This document shows, in pieces, positions 8,105 to 18,064 of a DNA stretch of 64,000 nucleotides. The number at the start of each line of letters is the position of its first letter. Positions within the stretch are counted from its first letter, which is position 1. Both the position numbers and the translations under genes were made by a program. This stretch comes from Roseovarius sp. EL26 (lineage in GTDB: Bacteria > Pseudomonadota > Alphaproteobacteria > Rhodobacterales > Rhodobacteraceae): the NCBI RefSeq assembly GCF_900327775.1, contig NZ_OUMZ01000006.1, positions 310,001-374,000 of the forward strand. The letters are read 5' to 3'. The notes under the pieces were generated by a model that was not told the DNA's origin, made no database searches, and worked only from the letters and a program-made list of their open reading frames with translations.

Positions 8105-10473
8105 TCATAGTTGCCTTTGACACGCTCTTTGGTTGGGTCAAAATGCGGAAAGGCACTGATTGTGGCCTTGAGCCGCTTTTGCTGGCCATCTAGTTGACCG
8201 ATTTCGATGGCTGATCCGGGCTGTGCATGGGTTGTGGAAACCCGCCCAAGGGCAATGACCTTACCAAGGATTGGTGATTTCATGGCAGAGGTGATTTCGC
8301 CAACTTGGGCTTTGCCTACACGTACACAATCACCGGGGGCGGGAATGATGCCACCTTCCACTTCAAACCCGACCAGCTTGCGATGAGGGTGGGCTTTGCG
8401 TTCCTCAATTGCGGCGCGGCCGATAAAGTCATCTTCCTTCGATTTCAGTGGTACGGTGAAGCCGATGCCAGCCTCGAACGGGTCAGTCTGGTCGTCAAAT
8501 TCGCTACCCGCAAAGATCAATCCGCCTTCGATCCGCAGAAGGTCAAGGGCCCCAAGGCCAAGCGGCACGATGTTGTATTCCTGCCCGGCTTCCCAAACGG
8601 CATCAAAGATTTCAACGGCGTCTTTCGGATGGCAGAAGATTTCATAACCTAACTCACCCGAATAGCCGGTGCGGGAAATCACCACAGAGGTGCCGGTCAC
8701 ATCGCCCACGCGTGCGATGGTCAGCCGGAACCACGGTAGTTCCTCAATCGTGGGCTGTTGTGGGTGGGTCCAGAAGATTTTTGACAATATATCGCGCGAA
8801 TGGCGTCCCTGCACGGCGATGTTGTGCAGTTGATCAGTAGAATTGCGCACCCAGGCATTTAAACCGTGTTTTTGTGCCTGTTCTTTCAACCACAGGCCCG
8901 AGGTGTCGTTGCCGCCGATCCAGCGAAAGTTGGTATCGCCCAGACGGTAAACGGTGCCATCGTCAATCATGCCGCCGTGTTCATAACACATGGCAGTATA
9001 GACAACCTGACCAACGCTGAGCTTTTTCATGTTTCTGGTCACACACAGCTGCATCAGGTCTTCGGCGTCGGGGCCTGTGACCTCGTATTTGCGCAGCGGA
9101 GATAGGTCCATCACAGCGACTTTGTCACGGCAACCCCAATATTCTGCAATTGTGCCGTGATTGCTCATTGTATTGGGCAGCCAGTAGCCGTTGTATTCAA
9201 TAAAGTCCCGCGTATGACGGGCGAAACAATCGTGAAATCCGGTTTTTTTGGTTTCTTCCACATCGGCCTCCGCTGATTTCCGGTAGCCGACCGAGCGGCT
9301 GAAGTTTTCGTTGTTTTTGTAAGTACGCACCTGAATGTCGGTGGGGCTCCAGCCATTGGCTGGGTCGATGTCACAGGGGCAAGCCGTTGAGATACAGACC
9401 AGATCGGTCAAAGCTTTGAGCAGGACAAAATCCCCCGGACGTGACCAAGGGTCATCCATTCCGATGGCATTGGTGTCATCCAGCATCGTATTGAAGAAGA
9501 AATTGATCGCAGGCCAGCCACCGCGCGGGCGAATGCCGTATTGGTCAAGATCCTTGTTGATATTGTCCGAGCAGTTCAAATGCCCGGGATAGCCAAGATC
9601 CTCATAATAACGGGCGGTGCAAGCCAAACCAAAGGTGTCATGACGGCCGCAAGTGTCTTGAACAATTTCGATCAGCGGTTCTTGATCACTTGACCAGTAT
9701 TTGCTGAAAATCCCTGGTTGAGGGTACAGGCTGCCCATCAGGCTGCGGGTTGTGGTTGGGTCGATCTCGCGTTCAAGCCCTTTGTCTAGCGCGCGCGCTG
9801 AGAAGGCCTGAAAATCGCTGCACTCACGACCTTTGATATCCAGAACCTGAATGTATTCGCCTTTTTTGACCTGATAGGAGGTGGCGTTGCCGGGTTGAAT
9901 GTTGAAATCCAATAATGGGTCTGCCAGCGGGTCTGGTGGGCCGACCTCTTGTTTGCCTGCGCTGGGGTCTGCCCGGCGGATATACAAGATTAGATCCGTT
10001 GTTGTATTGTGCTGCTCTGGCGACATTGGCCCGCCGGTGGCTGCGACAATCAACAGCCCGTCACGTTCGGCGACAAAGCTTGCCATGTCACCGGGGTGAG
10101 AGCCCTCACCAAACACGGCAATCCCGTCGCCTTTGCCTAAATTGAAGCCTGCGGCGTCCAATGCGCGCAGAACTTTGGCACCTGACCGCGATCCGTTTGC
10201 CAATGTGGCAATCGTGGCTTCGGGTCGACCATGGCCTTTGACCCCCAGATAAGCCGCATCCGAGGATTTATCTGGCGCAAACATCACCAGCTCTCCGGGT
10301 TGTAGCCCATCTCGGTCGAGGACCGAGACCTCATCGCCCCTATATACGGGGACTGCACGCGAGCCACCGCCCGGAACAGGGTGACGTTCTACCCCGTGCG
10401 GTAGTATCGGTGTGCCCGGTGTAATGACGCCTTTCCTTTCGAAGGGCGTCTCAAAAACGGGTTTCATGTTCAT
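8101..10473 (-). CDS. tdm: Trimethylamine N-oxide demethylase (DUF1989-GcvT fusion)
   Basis: A 790-residue fusion. Residues ~1-390 form the DUF1989-type metal domain; residues ~410-790 are a GcvT-like tetrahydrofolate-binding domain (MDLSPLRKYEVTGPDAEDL, VQGRHSRDIL, SRTGYSGELGYEIF, DLLRIEGGL). Cys285, Cys301, Cys365 and Cys367 have the same spacing (16, 64, 2) that I recall for the zinc-binding Cys of Methylocella silvestris Tdm, and Asp220 fits its catalytic Asp. Tdm cleaves TMAO to dimethylamine plus formaldehyde, and the C-terminal domain can capture the C1 unit on tetrahydrofolate. It is the last gene of the tmoXWV-tdm unit, with a four-base overlap with tmoV. A generic urea-carboxylase-associated DUF1989 role is unlikely given the fusion and context. 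Confidence 0.9.
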   Translation of the reverse strand: MNMKPVFETPFERKGVITPGTPILPHGVERHPVPGGGSRAVPVYRGDEVSVLDRDGLQPGELVMFAPDKSSDAAYLGVKGHGRPEATIATLANGSRSGAKVLRALDAAGFNLGKGDGIAVFGEGSHPGDMASFVAERDGLLIVAATGGPMSPEQHNTTTDLILYIRRADPSAGKQEVGPPDPLADPLLDFNIQPGNATSYQVKKGEYIQVLDIKGRECSDFQAFSARALDKGLEREIDPTTTRSLMGSLYPQPGIFSKYWSSDQEPLIEIVQDTCGRHDTFGLACTARYYEDLGYPGHLNCSDNINKDLDQYGIRPRGGWPAINFFFNTMLDDTNAIGMDDPWSRPGDFVLLKALTDLVCISTACPCDIDPANGWSPTDIQVRTYKNNENFSRSVGYRKSAEADVEETKKTGFHDCFARHTRDFIEYNGYWLPNTMSNHGTIAEYWGCRDKVAVMDLSPLRKYEVTGPDAEDLMQLCVTRNMKKLSVGQVVYTAMCYEHGGMIDDGTVYRLGDTNFRWIGGNDTSGLWLKEQAQKHGLNAWVRNSTDQLHNIAVQGRHSRDILSKIFWTHPQQPTIEELPWFRLTIARVGDVTGTSVVISRTGYSGELGYEIFCHPKDAVEIFDAVWEAGQEYNIVPLGLGALDLLRIEGGLIFAGSEFDDQTDPFEAGIGFTVPLKSKEDDFIGRAAIEERKAHPHRKLVGFEVEGGIIPAPGDCVRVGKAQVGEITSAMKSPILGKVIALGRVSTTHAQPGSAIEIGQLDGQQKRLKATISAFPHFDPTKERVKGNYD

Positions 10474-12446
10474 ATTCCCAACCCCAGTGCCTTTTTGCGG
10501 GTTTCAGTCCATTTACGAATGATCATGTCAAAGCTGAGCGCCATCAACGACACGTCCATGCCAAGAACGAAGTTCTTGCCCAGATCGGTGCCCGCCAATG
10601 TACGTTGCAGTTCTTGCCCCAAATCCTGGGTTCCGATGAAGGCGGCAATGATCACCATGAAGAAGGCGAACATGATGGCCTGATTGAACCCAACCGCCAT
10701 AGTTGGCAGAGCCAGCGGCAGCTGAACGGACAGCAGTTTTTGCCGTTTGGTGGCACCTGACATGTCTGCCGCTTCGGTCATCTCTGGTGGCACGGTGCGC
10801 AGGCCTTCGATGGTGTAGCGTGTCAAAGGCACGGCGGCGAAGATCAAGATTGAGAACACCACAGCCACGTCATTGACGCCAAACAGCATGATCGCAGGGA
10901 TCAGGTAGATGAAGCTTGGGAAGGTTTGTGCGGTATCGCAGGCCAGTAGAATGCGTTTTGACCATTTCTCGGATTGTGCCGCCAGAATACCCAGTGGCAG
11001 GCCGATAAAGGTGGCAAGGATCACCGCAGAGATCACAGTATAGAGCGTGATAACTGCGCGGTCCCACCAGCCGGTTGCTGCGACGATGGCAAAGAACAGC
11101 CCTGCGATCATCGCTTCGCGACGACCTGCCAACCACCAGCCAAAGGACATGATGACCAGAATGAAGGCAGGGGTCGGCACCCACAATAGCGCATTACGGA
11201 AGGGGATCAGAACCCAGACATTCAAGAACCAGCGCAGCCATTCAGTGACGGCACGAATACCATCGATGGCCAGAAATCCCTTGATCAGTGTATCGATTTG
11301 CTTGCCTTGCGACAGGCTTTGCTTGCGACCAACTTCGGATAGGATCGGGATCAATTGTGATAATCCGAGGAACAAGACAAAAGCGCCCACGGACAGCAGC
11401 GCATATTTGTGACGTTGCCACCAGGGTGCGCCGCGTTCAAAATGCTCGGGCTGTTTCAGAACCCAAGCTTTTGACATCCGGTCCAGCGTGATCGCGAACA
11501 ACACGATCGTGATACCGATTTCAAAACTGCGACCGATTTTGAAAGAACCCATCATGGCCAGAAGTTTTGCGCCGAGTCCGGGCATGCCAATAAAGGCGGT
11601 CAGAACGACCATGGCAAGGCAAAGCATGATCACTTGGTTTACACCAACCAAAATCTCGGTCCGGGCGGCTGGAACATAGACGCGGGTCAGCATCTGCCAG
11701 CGGCTGCAGCCACACATTTGGCCAGCTTCGATCACCTCTGAGGACACTTTACGCAAGCCAAGTGTTGTCATCAAAATCATCGGTGGTACGGCAAAGACAA
11801 CCGTGGCTACGGCCCCGGCTGTAGGGCCAACTTTGAAGAAAATGACCGCCGGCAACAGATAGGTAAAGAATGGCAGGGTTTGCAGAATACTCAGAACCGG
11901 GCGGATGAACTTCTCAAACCAGTTGTATTTCCAAGCGGCGATGCCAAGCAAAAGGCCGACTAGAATGGCAACAGGTGCGGCGACAACCAGAACCGACATC
12001 GTCTGCATTGCAATCTTCCACTGGCCCACAAGCGCGGTCCAGATGAAGGTGAAAGCGGCCAGTGCAGCCAGTCTCCAGCCACCAAGGTAATAGGCAAGCA
12101 CTGCAACTGCGGCGGCAATGGCAGACCATGGAATGGGCCCGATGCGCGGCCAGCGATTGCGCCCGTACAGCAGGTTCGCAGTCACATCGAGTAGTTTTTC
12201 CAACCCGGCAGAGATGGCCCGTGTTAGGTGGATGAGCCCTAGGTCGTCTTTGATGAAGTTAAAGACCGCATCAAGCCAAATGTCCCACGGTAAAATGGCA
12301 CCTTCGGGAACCCGGATCAGCCAGGCTGGCAATAAAGGACGCAAAAGGATCAGGGCAAAGGCCGCGAATAGCAGGCCGATCGCAATCTGGTTTCGACTCA
12401 GGCCAGAGTTGGCCGAGTTCATGGTATTTGTTGTTGTGCTGGCCAT
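10470..12446 (-). CDS. tmoV: TMAO/betaine-type ABC transporter permease, fused double ProW domains
   Basis: A 658-residue membrane protein containing two complete ProW-like permease halves. Each half has the ABC coupling (EAA) loop: EVIEAGQMCGCSRWQML near residue 237 and EMTEAADMSGATKRQKL near 552. Each loop is preceded by PLTRYTIEGLR- or PPMILMTTLGLRK-like helices. Ordinary ProW proteins have one such half, so this single chain would replace the permease dimer. It probably imports TMAO across the inner membrane, given tdm directly downstream; glycine betaine or another quaternary amine is the alternative. The stop of tmoW and this ATG overlap by one base. Confidence 0.85.
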   Translation of the reverse strand: MASTTTNTMNSANSGLSRNQIAIGLLFAAFALILLRPLLPAWLIRVPEGAILPWDIWLDAVFNFIKDDLGLIHLTRAISAGLEKLLDVTANLLYGRNRWPRIGPIPWSAIAAAVAVLAYYLGGWRLAALAAFTFIWTALVGQWKIAMQTMSVLVVAAPVAILVGLLLGIAAWKYNWFEKFIRPVLSILQTLPFFTYLLPAVIFFKVGPTAGAVATVVFAVPPMILMTTLGLRKVSSEVIEAGQMCGCSRWQMLTRVYVPAARTEILVGVNQVIMLCLAMVVLTAFIGMPGLGAKLLAMMGSFKIGRSFEIGITIVLFAITLDRMSKAWVLKQPEHFERGAPWWQRHKYALLSVGAFVLFLGLSQLIPILSEVGRKQSLSQGKQIDTLIKGFLAIDGIRAVTEWLRWFLNVWVLIPFRNALLWVPTPAFILVIMSFGWWLAGRREAMIAGLFFAIVAATGWWDRAVITLYTVISAVILATFIGLPLGILAAQSEKWSKRILLACDTAQTFPSFIYLIPAIMLFGVNDVAVVFSILIFAAVPLTRYTIEGLRTVPPEMTEAADMSGATKRQKLLSVQLPLALPTMAVGFNQAIMFAFFMVIIAAFIGTQDLGQELQRTLAGTDLGKNFVLGMDVSLMALSFDMIIRKWTETRKKALGLGI

Positions 12447-13471
12447 CAGTCCGCCTCGAACAGAACATCAAGGGCGGTTTGTCGGTTCAGCACACCGGCG
12501 ATTGCACCGTCATTCCCTGTGACGGGAAGAATTTCGCGGGTATCGTTGACCAGAATTTTAGCAAGATCACGCAGGGAGGCATCGGCGCCAATGCCGTCAC
12601 CCTCAGGTGTGGTGCCGTTCATAGGCTGCATGATTGCGCCCGCTGTTACAACGCGGGCTTTATCAATTTCTTCGGTGAATTTACGCACATATTCCGTTGC
12701 CGGATTCATCACGATCTTGTCTGGGGTATCGCATTGCTCAACTGCGCCATCTTTCATGATGGCGATCCGGTCGGCCAGACGCAGGGCCTCGTCAAAATCG
12801 TGGGTAATGAAAACAATGGTTTTGCCGAGCATTTCCTGCAGGCGCAGGAATTCATCCTGCATTTCACGGCGGATCAGCGGATCCAACGCCGAGAAAGGTT
12901 CATCCAGGAACCAGATGTCAGGTTCAATCGCCAGACTGCGGGCGATACCGACGCGCTGTTGCTGGCCTCCGGATAGCTCGCGTGGGAAATACTCCTCGCG
13001 ACCTTCAAGCCCAACAAGTTTGATCACCTCCATGGCACGTTCGCGGCGTTCGTGGCGGTCTTGACCACGCATTTCCAGTGGGAAGGCCACGTTTTCCAGA
13101 ACGGTGCGGTGTGGAAGCAGGCCAAATGACTGAAATACCATTCCCATTTTCGAGCGTCGCAGCTCGATCAATTCTTTTTCGGATAGAGACATGATGTCTT
13201 GGCCATCGACCTCGATCACGCCGCCGGTGATGTCGTGCAGGCGCGAAAGACAGCGCACAAGTGTGGATTTACCTGAGCCGGAAAGCCCCATAATGACCAG
13301 CATTTCCCCGCGACCAACGTCAATAGAGACATCTTTGACACCCGCAATATACCCATCAGCACGGATCTCATCGAAAGAATGCCCTTCTGGCATTTGATCG
13401 AGATAGCGTTTTGGGTGCGGTCCAAAAAGTTTCCAAACGTTTTTTGCAGAGATCACTGGGGAGGTGGCCAT
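12446..13471 (-). CDS. tmoW: TMAO/betaine-type ABC transporter ATP-binding protein
   Basis: This 341-residue ATPase has Walker A GLSGSGKSTL, the Q-loop VFQSFGLLPHRTVLENVAFP, the signature ELSGGQQQRVGIARSLA, Walker B DIWFLDEPFSALDPL and the H-loop ITHDFDEAL. The last ~70 residues form a single CBS-like regulatory region (DLAKILVNDTREILPV ... AGVLNRQTALDVL), as in ProV/OpuAA proteins that sense ionic strength. It powers the tmoV permease. The gene sits between a stem-loop after tmoX and tmoV, and its start follows GGCCACCTCCCC on the complementary strand, which reads GGGGAGGTGGCC in the message. Confidence 0.88.
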   Translation of the reverse strand: MATSPVISAKNVWKLFGPHPKRYLDQMPEGHSFDEIRADGYIAGVKDVSIDVGRGEMLVIMGLSGSGKSTLVRCLSRLHDITGGVIEVDGQDIMSLSEKELIELRRSKMGMVFQSFGLLPHRTVLENVAFPLEMRGQDRHERRERAMEVIKLVGLEGREEYFPRELSGGQQQRVGIARSLAIEPDIWFLDEPFSALDPLIRREMQDEFLRLQEMLGKTIVFITHDFDEALRLADRIAIMKDGAVEQCDTPDKIVMNPATEYVRKFTEEIDKARVVTAGAIMQPMNGTTPEGDGIGADASLRDLAKILVNDTREILPVTGNDGAIAGVLNRQTALDVLFEAD

Positions 13472-13507
13472 TATAATTTTTCGCTTTTCTGTTGGCTAAG
13501 ATTAAAT

Positions 13508-13541
13508 TTGCCTGCCTCTTGTCAAATGAAGAGGCAGGCAA
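13508..13541 (-). terminator. Stem-loop between tmoX and tmoW
   Basis: A perfect 13-base-pair stem (TTGCCTGCCTCTT / AAGAGGCAGGCAA) with an 8-base loop lies in the 88-base gap between the binding-protein gene and the ATPase gene. Only a weak T-rich run follows on the transcribed strand. Such hairpins typically stabilise the binding-protein message and lower downstream expression, which fits the higher demand for the binding protein. Confidence 0.7.
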
Positions 13542-13559
13542 GGCTAGGACGACAAGCGA

Positions 13560-14610
<1,051 letters not shown>

Positions 14611-14719
14611 TTGAGGGCCTTAGCCTTCATTAATTAGGGGCAATCTGATATACGTGTTCGCATTGGAGGGGCATTGATTTTGCTCTGCAGTGAAGCATCA
14701 GGATAGGGATGAAAAAGAT

Positions 14720-15646
14720 ATGCGGGTTTTACGTAAAAACTTGCCCCCACTTGATTATTTTCTGGCGTTTGAGGTCACCGGTCGCAGTGGGAGTTTTGCT
14801 GCTGCTGCGCGCGAACTAAACATCTCAGAATCAGCAGTCAGTCGCAAAGTTAAGCTTCTTGAAGAGTACTATAAGACCCGGCTTTTCATTCGGGGGCACA
14901 GGTCCATTACGATAACGTCTGAAGGCGCAGATTTGTTGCAATCTGCAGCGCAGGCGTTGGGAATATTGCGAGATGCATCACAGGATATTCTGGCACGAAA
15001 AGAGACAAGTTCAGTGTCATTGGCTGCGACAAATTCGGTAGCATCATTATGGTTGATGCCTCGATTGAATCAGTTCAATCAACGAAATCCTGATGTCCAA
15101 ATTGGCCTGCTTTCGTCTGATGATGACGAAGAATGCCTAGCTGAAAATAACGACCTAGCGATTTTACGTGGAACGGGGGAATGGCCTGGTTTTGATGCAG
15201 AGCTATTGTTCGGAGAAACTATCTTTCCGGTGTGTTCGCCTGAGTATCTTAAGCAACATCCTCAGGCATCAGGGACTGAAACCATTGGGCAATTGGATTT
15301 GATCGAAGTGTCCAGCCCGCATACCGAATGGATGAACTGGACGACATGGCAGCAACGCCAAAAGATCCCGCGCGGGGACTTTTCCAGGACTACACAGTTC
15401 AATACTTATCCGTTGGCTGTTCAGGCGGCGCTGGATGGGCTGGGGGTGACTTTGGGTTGGAAGCATCTTGTTGATCATTTATTGGAGCAGGGTCGTTTGG
15501 TGCGCCCATTGGGCGATATGTCTGTTCGCACTAAGGGCGGTTATTATCTGCTGGTCCCAGAGCGCAAACCCAGCTTTCCAGAACGGGAAACGGTCCGGGA
15601 CTGGTTGTTGAGCCTCAGTGCATCGCGGGACAAGTATCCGCAATAA
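14720..15646 (+). CDS. LysR family transcriptional regulator
   Basis: About 308 residues. The N-terminus is a winged helix-turn-helix with FEVTGRSGSFAAAARELNISESAVSRKVKLLEE, the standard LysR reader, in which the helix is slightly variant (AVSRKVKLLEEYY). The C-terminal co-inducer domain resembles the GcvA group (SLAATNSVASLWLMPRLNQF ... NTYPLAVQAALDGLGVTLG). It is divergent from tmoX with a perfect palindrome between them, so it probably controls TMAO uptake and demethylation and itself. The start is uncertain: ATG 14720 places the helix at the usual distance from the N-terminus; an alternative GTG lies at 14690 with no well-spaced ribosome-binding site. Confidence 0.88.
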   Translation: MRVLRKNLPPLDYFLAFEVTGRSGSFAAAARELNISESAVSRKVKLLEEYYKTRLFIRGHRSITITSEGADLLQSAAQALGILRDASQDILARKETSSVSLAATNSVASLWLMPRLNQFNQRNPDVQIGLLSSDDDEECLAENNDLAILRGTGEWPGFDAELLFGETIFPVCSPEYLKQHPQASGTETIGQLDLIEVSSPHTEWMNWTTWQQRQKIPRGDFSRTTQFNTYPLAVQAALDGLGVTLGWKHLVDHLLEQGRLVRPLGDMSVRTKGGYYLLVPERKPSFPERETVRDWLLSLSASRDKYPQ

Positions 15647-15666
15647 TACGTGTCTTGAAACTGTAT

Positions 15667-15680
15667 TTGCGCTAGATCAA
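15667..15680 (+). promoter_or_regulatory. FnrL/Dnr-type box upstream of the truncated haemoglobin
   Basis: TTGCG-CTAG-ATCAA matches the FNR-family pattern TTGNN-N4-ATCAA that is common in Rhodobacterales. It lies 36 bases before the globin ATG, close enough to overlap the promoter. Oxygen or nitric-oxide control is therefore plausible. Confidence 0.45.
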
Positions 15681-15716
15681 AGTCGCCGTAATAAATGGCG
15701 ATAAGGTGATCGCGAT

Positions 15717-16130
15717 ATGACTGTACAGATAACAACATTGCTGGATCGCATCGGCGGCGAGCCTGCTGTGCACAAGCTTGTGCAGCGGTTTTATGATCTT
15801 ATGGAAACTGAACCTGCTGTGTATGAATTGTTCCGCCTGCATTTTCGCGGGCATGGAATGAACCATACCCGCGCGGAGCAGTTTGATTTTTTGACTGGCT
15901 TTTTTGGTGGGCGTCGCCATTACCGCGAAAAGCATGGCCATATGAACCTGCGCGAGATCCACGAACATGTCCCTATTCGTGAAAAAGACGCCGAGATGTG
16001 GCTTGACCTGATGGACCGTGCGCTAAGCGATTGCGGGATGTCTGGCTCGGATGTCGAAAAAATCCGCTCGGCCCTGCGCCGTGCGGCGTTATCATTGGTG
16101 AACGATGTGCCTGATTGGCGCGAGGGCTAA
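15717..16130 (+). CDS. Truncated haemoglobin, group II-like
   Basis: The 137-residue protein shows the compact 2/2 globin pattern: LLDRIGGEPAVHKLVQRFYDLM, the RLHFRGHGMNH segment, TGFFGG, YREKHGHMNLREIHEHVPI with the proximal haem His in the LREIH stretch, and WLDLMDRAL with the group II Trp in helix G. Such globins bind oxygen or nitric oxide and act in detoxification or delivery. The FNR-like box upstream fits a role at low oxygen. It stands alone between the lysR gene and a convergent DUF1330 gene. Confidence 0.85.
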   Translation: MTVQITTLLDRIGGEPAVHKLVQRFYDLMETEPAVYELFRLHFRGHGMNHTRAEQFDFLTGFFGGRRHYREKHGHMNLREIHEHVPIREKDAEMWLDLMDRALSDCGMSGSDVEKIRSALRRAALSLVNDVPDWREG

Positions 16131-16156
16131 ATCTTGGCTGATGCCGGTGGTTTCCC

Positions 16157-16483
16157 TTATCCGGCCGTTAGATAGGGGATGGATCCGGCAATATCGGTGT
16201 CGTCGATTACGCGAAAATGACTGATGCTGCCGGCCTGCCGGGCTTCTCCGTATGGGGCATAAGCGGGGTCTGAGGCAAAGTTGTCCAAGGCGTCTCTCGT
16301 CGGGAACTCAAGAATTGCAACCAACGTACTATCCGACGTCTCCCCTTCGAGGGTGTCTATGTTGCCGCTGCGAGACAGGTATTTCCCACCGTGTTTCTCA
16401 ACCAGTTTGTGCACGTGGGCAGCGTATTCTGGGATCCAACTGTCATCTGTCACTGTTACATCAGCGATTAAAAATACACTCAT
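16157..16483 (-). CDS. DUF1330 domain protein
   Basis: A 108-residue single-domain protein of the dimeric alpha-beta barrel (DUF1330) type, recognisable from YAAHVHKLVEKHGGKYLSRSG, TLVAILEFPTRDALDNFASDPAYAP and the closing FRVIDDTDI. Family members are small cytosolic proteins of unknown or varied function; the fold is shared with antibiotic-biosynthesis monooxygenases. The start is supported by GAAGGAGG about 6 bases upstream. A perfect palindrome ACCCTTAAGGGT (16560-16571) lies 77 bases upstream. No partner genes are evident. Confidence 0.8.
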   Translation of the reverse strand: MSVFLIADVTVTDDSWIPEYAAHVHKLVEKHGGKYLSRSGNIDTLEGETSDSTLVAILEFPTRDALDNFASDPAYAPYGEARQAGSISHFRVIDDTDIAGSIPYLTAG

Positions 16484-16559
16484 GATAACCTCCTTCTGAA
16501 ATCAAATTTCGTGATTTACCTTTGCAGGCTACAGAAGTTTGGCTTGAGCACCTAGTTTC

Positions 16560-16571
16560 ACCCTTAAGGGT
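16560..16571. promoter_or_regulatory. 12-bp palindrome upstream of the DUF1330 gene
   Basis: ACCCTTAAGGGT is a perfect 12-base palindrome in the gap between the gmaS terminator and the DUF1330 start. A second, weaker inverted repeat (AAATCA ... TGATTT) lies at 16499-16517, next to the ribosome-binding site. Either could be an operator; nothing identifies the protein that would bind. Confidence 0.3.
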
Positions 16572-16611
16572 TGATTTTACTTGTGGGTATTCACGGGCAG
16601 TCCAAATAGAA

Positions 16612-16634
16612 ACGCCCCGGAAATACCGGGGCGT
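16612..16634 (-). terminator. Terminator of the mgsABC-gmaS unit
   Basis: ACGCCCCGG / CCGGGGCGT form a 9-base stem with a 5-base loop 21 bases after the gmaS stop, followed by a short T-rich run on the transcribed strand. Confidence 0.75.
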
Positions 16635-16655
16635 ATTAGTGGAGCGTTCAGCAGC

Positions 16656-17990
16656 TTAGATATCAAGCGTGTTGTCTTTTTCCCACTGGCTGAAGTGGGT
16701 CACGAAAGAATCCCATTCCTGATGTTTCATCTTCAGGTAGGCGGCTGAGAATTCGTCGCCCATGGCGGATTTCAGGCCCTTGTCCTTGTCGTATTCACGC
16801 AGGGCGTCCAGCATGTTCAGTGGTAGTTTTGGCGCACCGCGTACCTTGTGACCCTCGGCGTACATATCGATATCGTGGCGCTTTCCGGGGTCCGCTTTGG
16901 AGCGCACACCAGACAGGCCTGCCGCGATGATCACGGCCTGCAGCAGATAGGGGTTCACGGCACCGTCGGGCAGGCGCAACTCGAACCGGCCGGGGCCGGG
17001 GACACGTACCATGTGCGTCCGGTTGTTACCGGTCCATGTCACAGTGTTTGGCGCCCAAGTGGCCCCTGACATTGTGCGTGGCGCGTTGATCCGTTTGAAG
17101 CTGTTAACCGTCGGGTTGGTGATCGCCGCCAGTGCTGAGGCGTGCTTCATGATGCCGCCAAGGAAATAACGCCCTTGCTCGGACAGGCCCAACTCTGTTG
17201 TTTGGTTTTCATCGCTGATGTCGGCCGCAAAAACGTTGGTTTTTGATTGGGCACCGGGGGCATCCCAGACCGAGATATGTGCGTGGCAACCGTTGCCGGT
17301 CAGACCTTCGACAGGCTTGGGCATGAATGTGGCGCGGAAGCCGTGCTTTTCAGCGACAGATTTGGCCATGAACTTGAAGAAGCTGTGCTTGTCCGCCGTT
17401 GCAAGGGCATCGTCGAAGTCCCAGTTCATTTCCCACTGGCCATTGGCATCTTCGTGGTCGTTTTGATAGGCACCCCAACCAAGCTCTAGCATGTAGTCGC
17501 TGATCTCGCGGATCACATCCAGACGACGCATCATAGCCTGCTGATCATAACAAGGCTTTTCGGCGGTATCGAATGGGTCCGAGATTTCATTGCCTTCGGG
17601 GGTGAGCAGGAAAAACTCTGCCTCGATCCCGGTTTTGACGTGCATGCCAACTTCGGCAGCTTCAGCAATCAGGCGACGCAACACATTGCGCGGCGCTTGG
17701 GCGACATCTTCGCCTTCCATTACGCAGTTGCCGGGCACCCACGCAATCTCTTTGTTCCAGGGCAGTTGAATAACCGCATCGGGGTCTGGCACTGCCAGCA
17801 TATCCGGGTGCGCGGGTGTCAGGTCAAGCCAGGTTGCAAATCCGGCAAATCCGGCGCCATCTTCTTGCATGTCTGCGATTGCTCGCGCAGGCACCAGTTT
17901 GGCCCGTTGTCCACCGAACAGATCGGTGAACGAAATCATGAAATACTTGACGCCGTTTTCCTTGGCATAAGCCGCAAGATCAATCGTCAT
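16656..17990 (-). CDS. gmaS: Gamma-glutamylmethylamide synthetase (glutamine synthetase type III-like)
   Basis: A 444-residue glutamine-synthetase-fold enzyme. It has the beta-grasp N-domain (VKYFMISFTDLFGGQRAKLVP), metal-site motif GIEAEFFLL, the EDANGQWEMNW stretch, ATP-site NGCHAHISVW, and the glutamate-binding RAFELRLPDG-like segment (GRFELRLPDGAVNPY). In methylotrophs GmaS ligates methylamine to glutamate using ATP. This assignment, over ordinary glutamine synthetase or GlnT, comes from its place as the last gene after mgsA-mgsB-mgsC. The start has GGGAGGAACTG upstream. The product supplies the methyl group that the MgsABC enzyme places on N-methylglutamate. Confidence 0.88.
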   Translation of the reverse strand: MTIDLAAYAKENGVKYFMISFTDLFGGQRAKLVPARAIADMQEDGAGFAGFATWLDLTPAHPDMLAVPDPDAVIQLPWNKEIAWVPGNCVMEGEDVAQAPRNVLRRLIAEAAEVGMHVKTGIEAEFFLLTPEGNEISDPFDTAEKPCYDQQAMMRRLDVIREISDYMLELGWGAYQNDHEDANGQWEMNWDFDDALATADKHSFFKFMAKSVAEKHGFRATFMPKPVEGLTGNGCHAHISVWDAPGAQSKTNVFAADISDENQTTELGLSEQGRYFLGGIMKHASALAAITNPTVNSFKRINAPRTMSGATWAPNTVTWTGNNRTHMVRVPGPGRFELRLPDGAVNPYLLQAVIIAAGLSGVRSKADPGKRHDIDMYAEGHKVRGAPKLPLNMLDALREYDKDKGLKSAMGDEFSAAYLKMKHQEWDSFVTHFSQWEKDNTLDI

Positions 17991-18064
17991 CAGTTCCTCC
18001 CAGAATGTGTCTCATTTGTTTATACGCAAAGGGCGCAGCATTTGTGCCGCGCCCCTAATTATCT

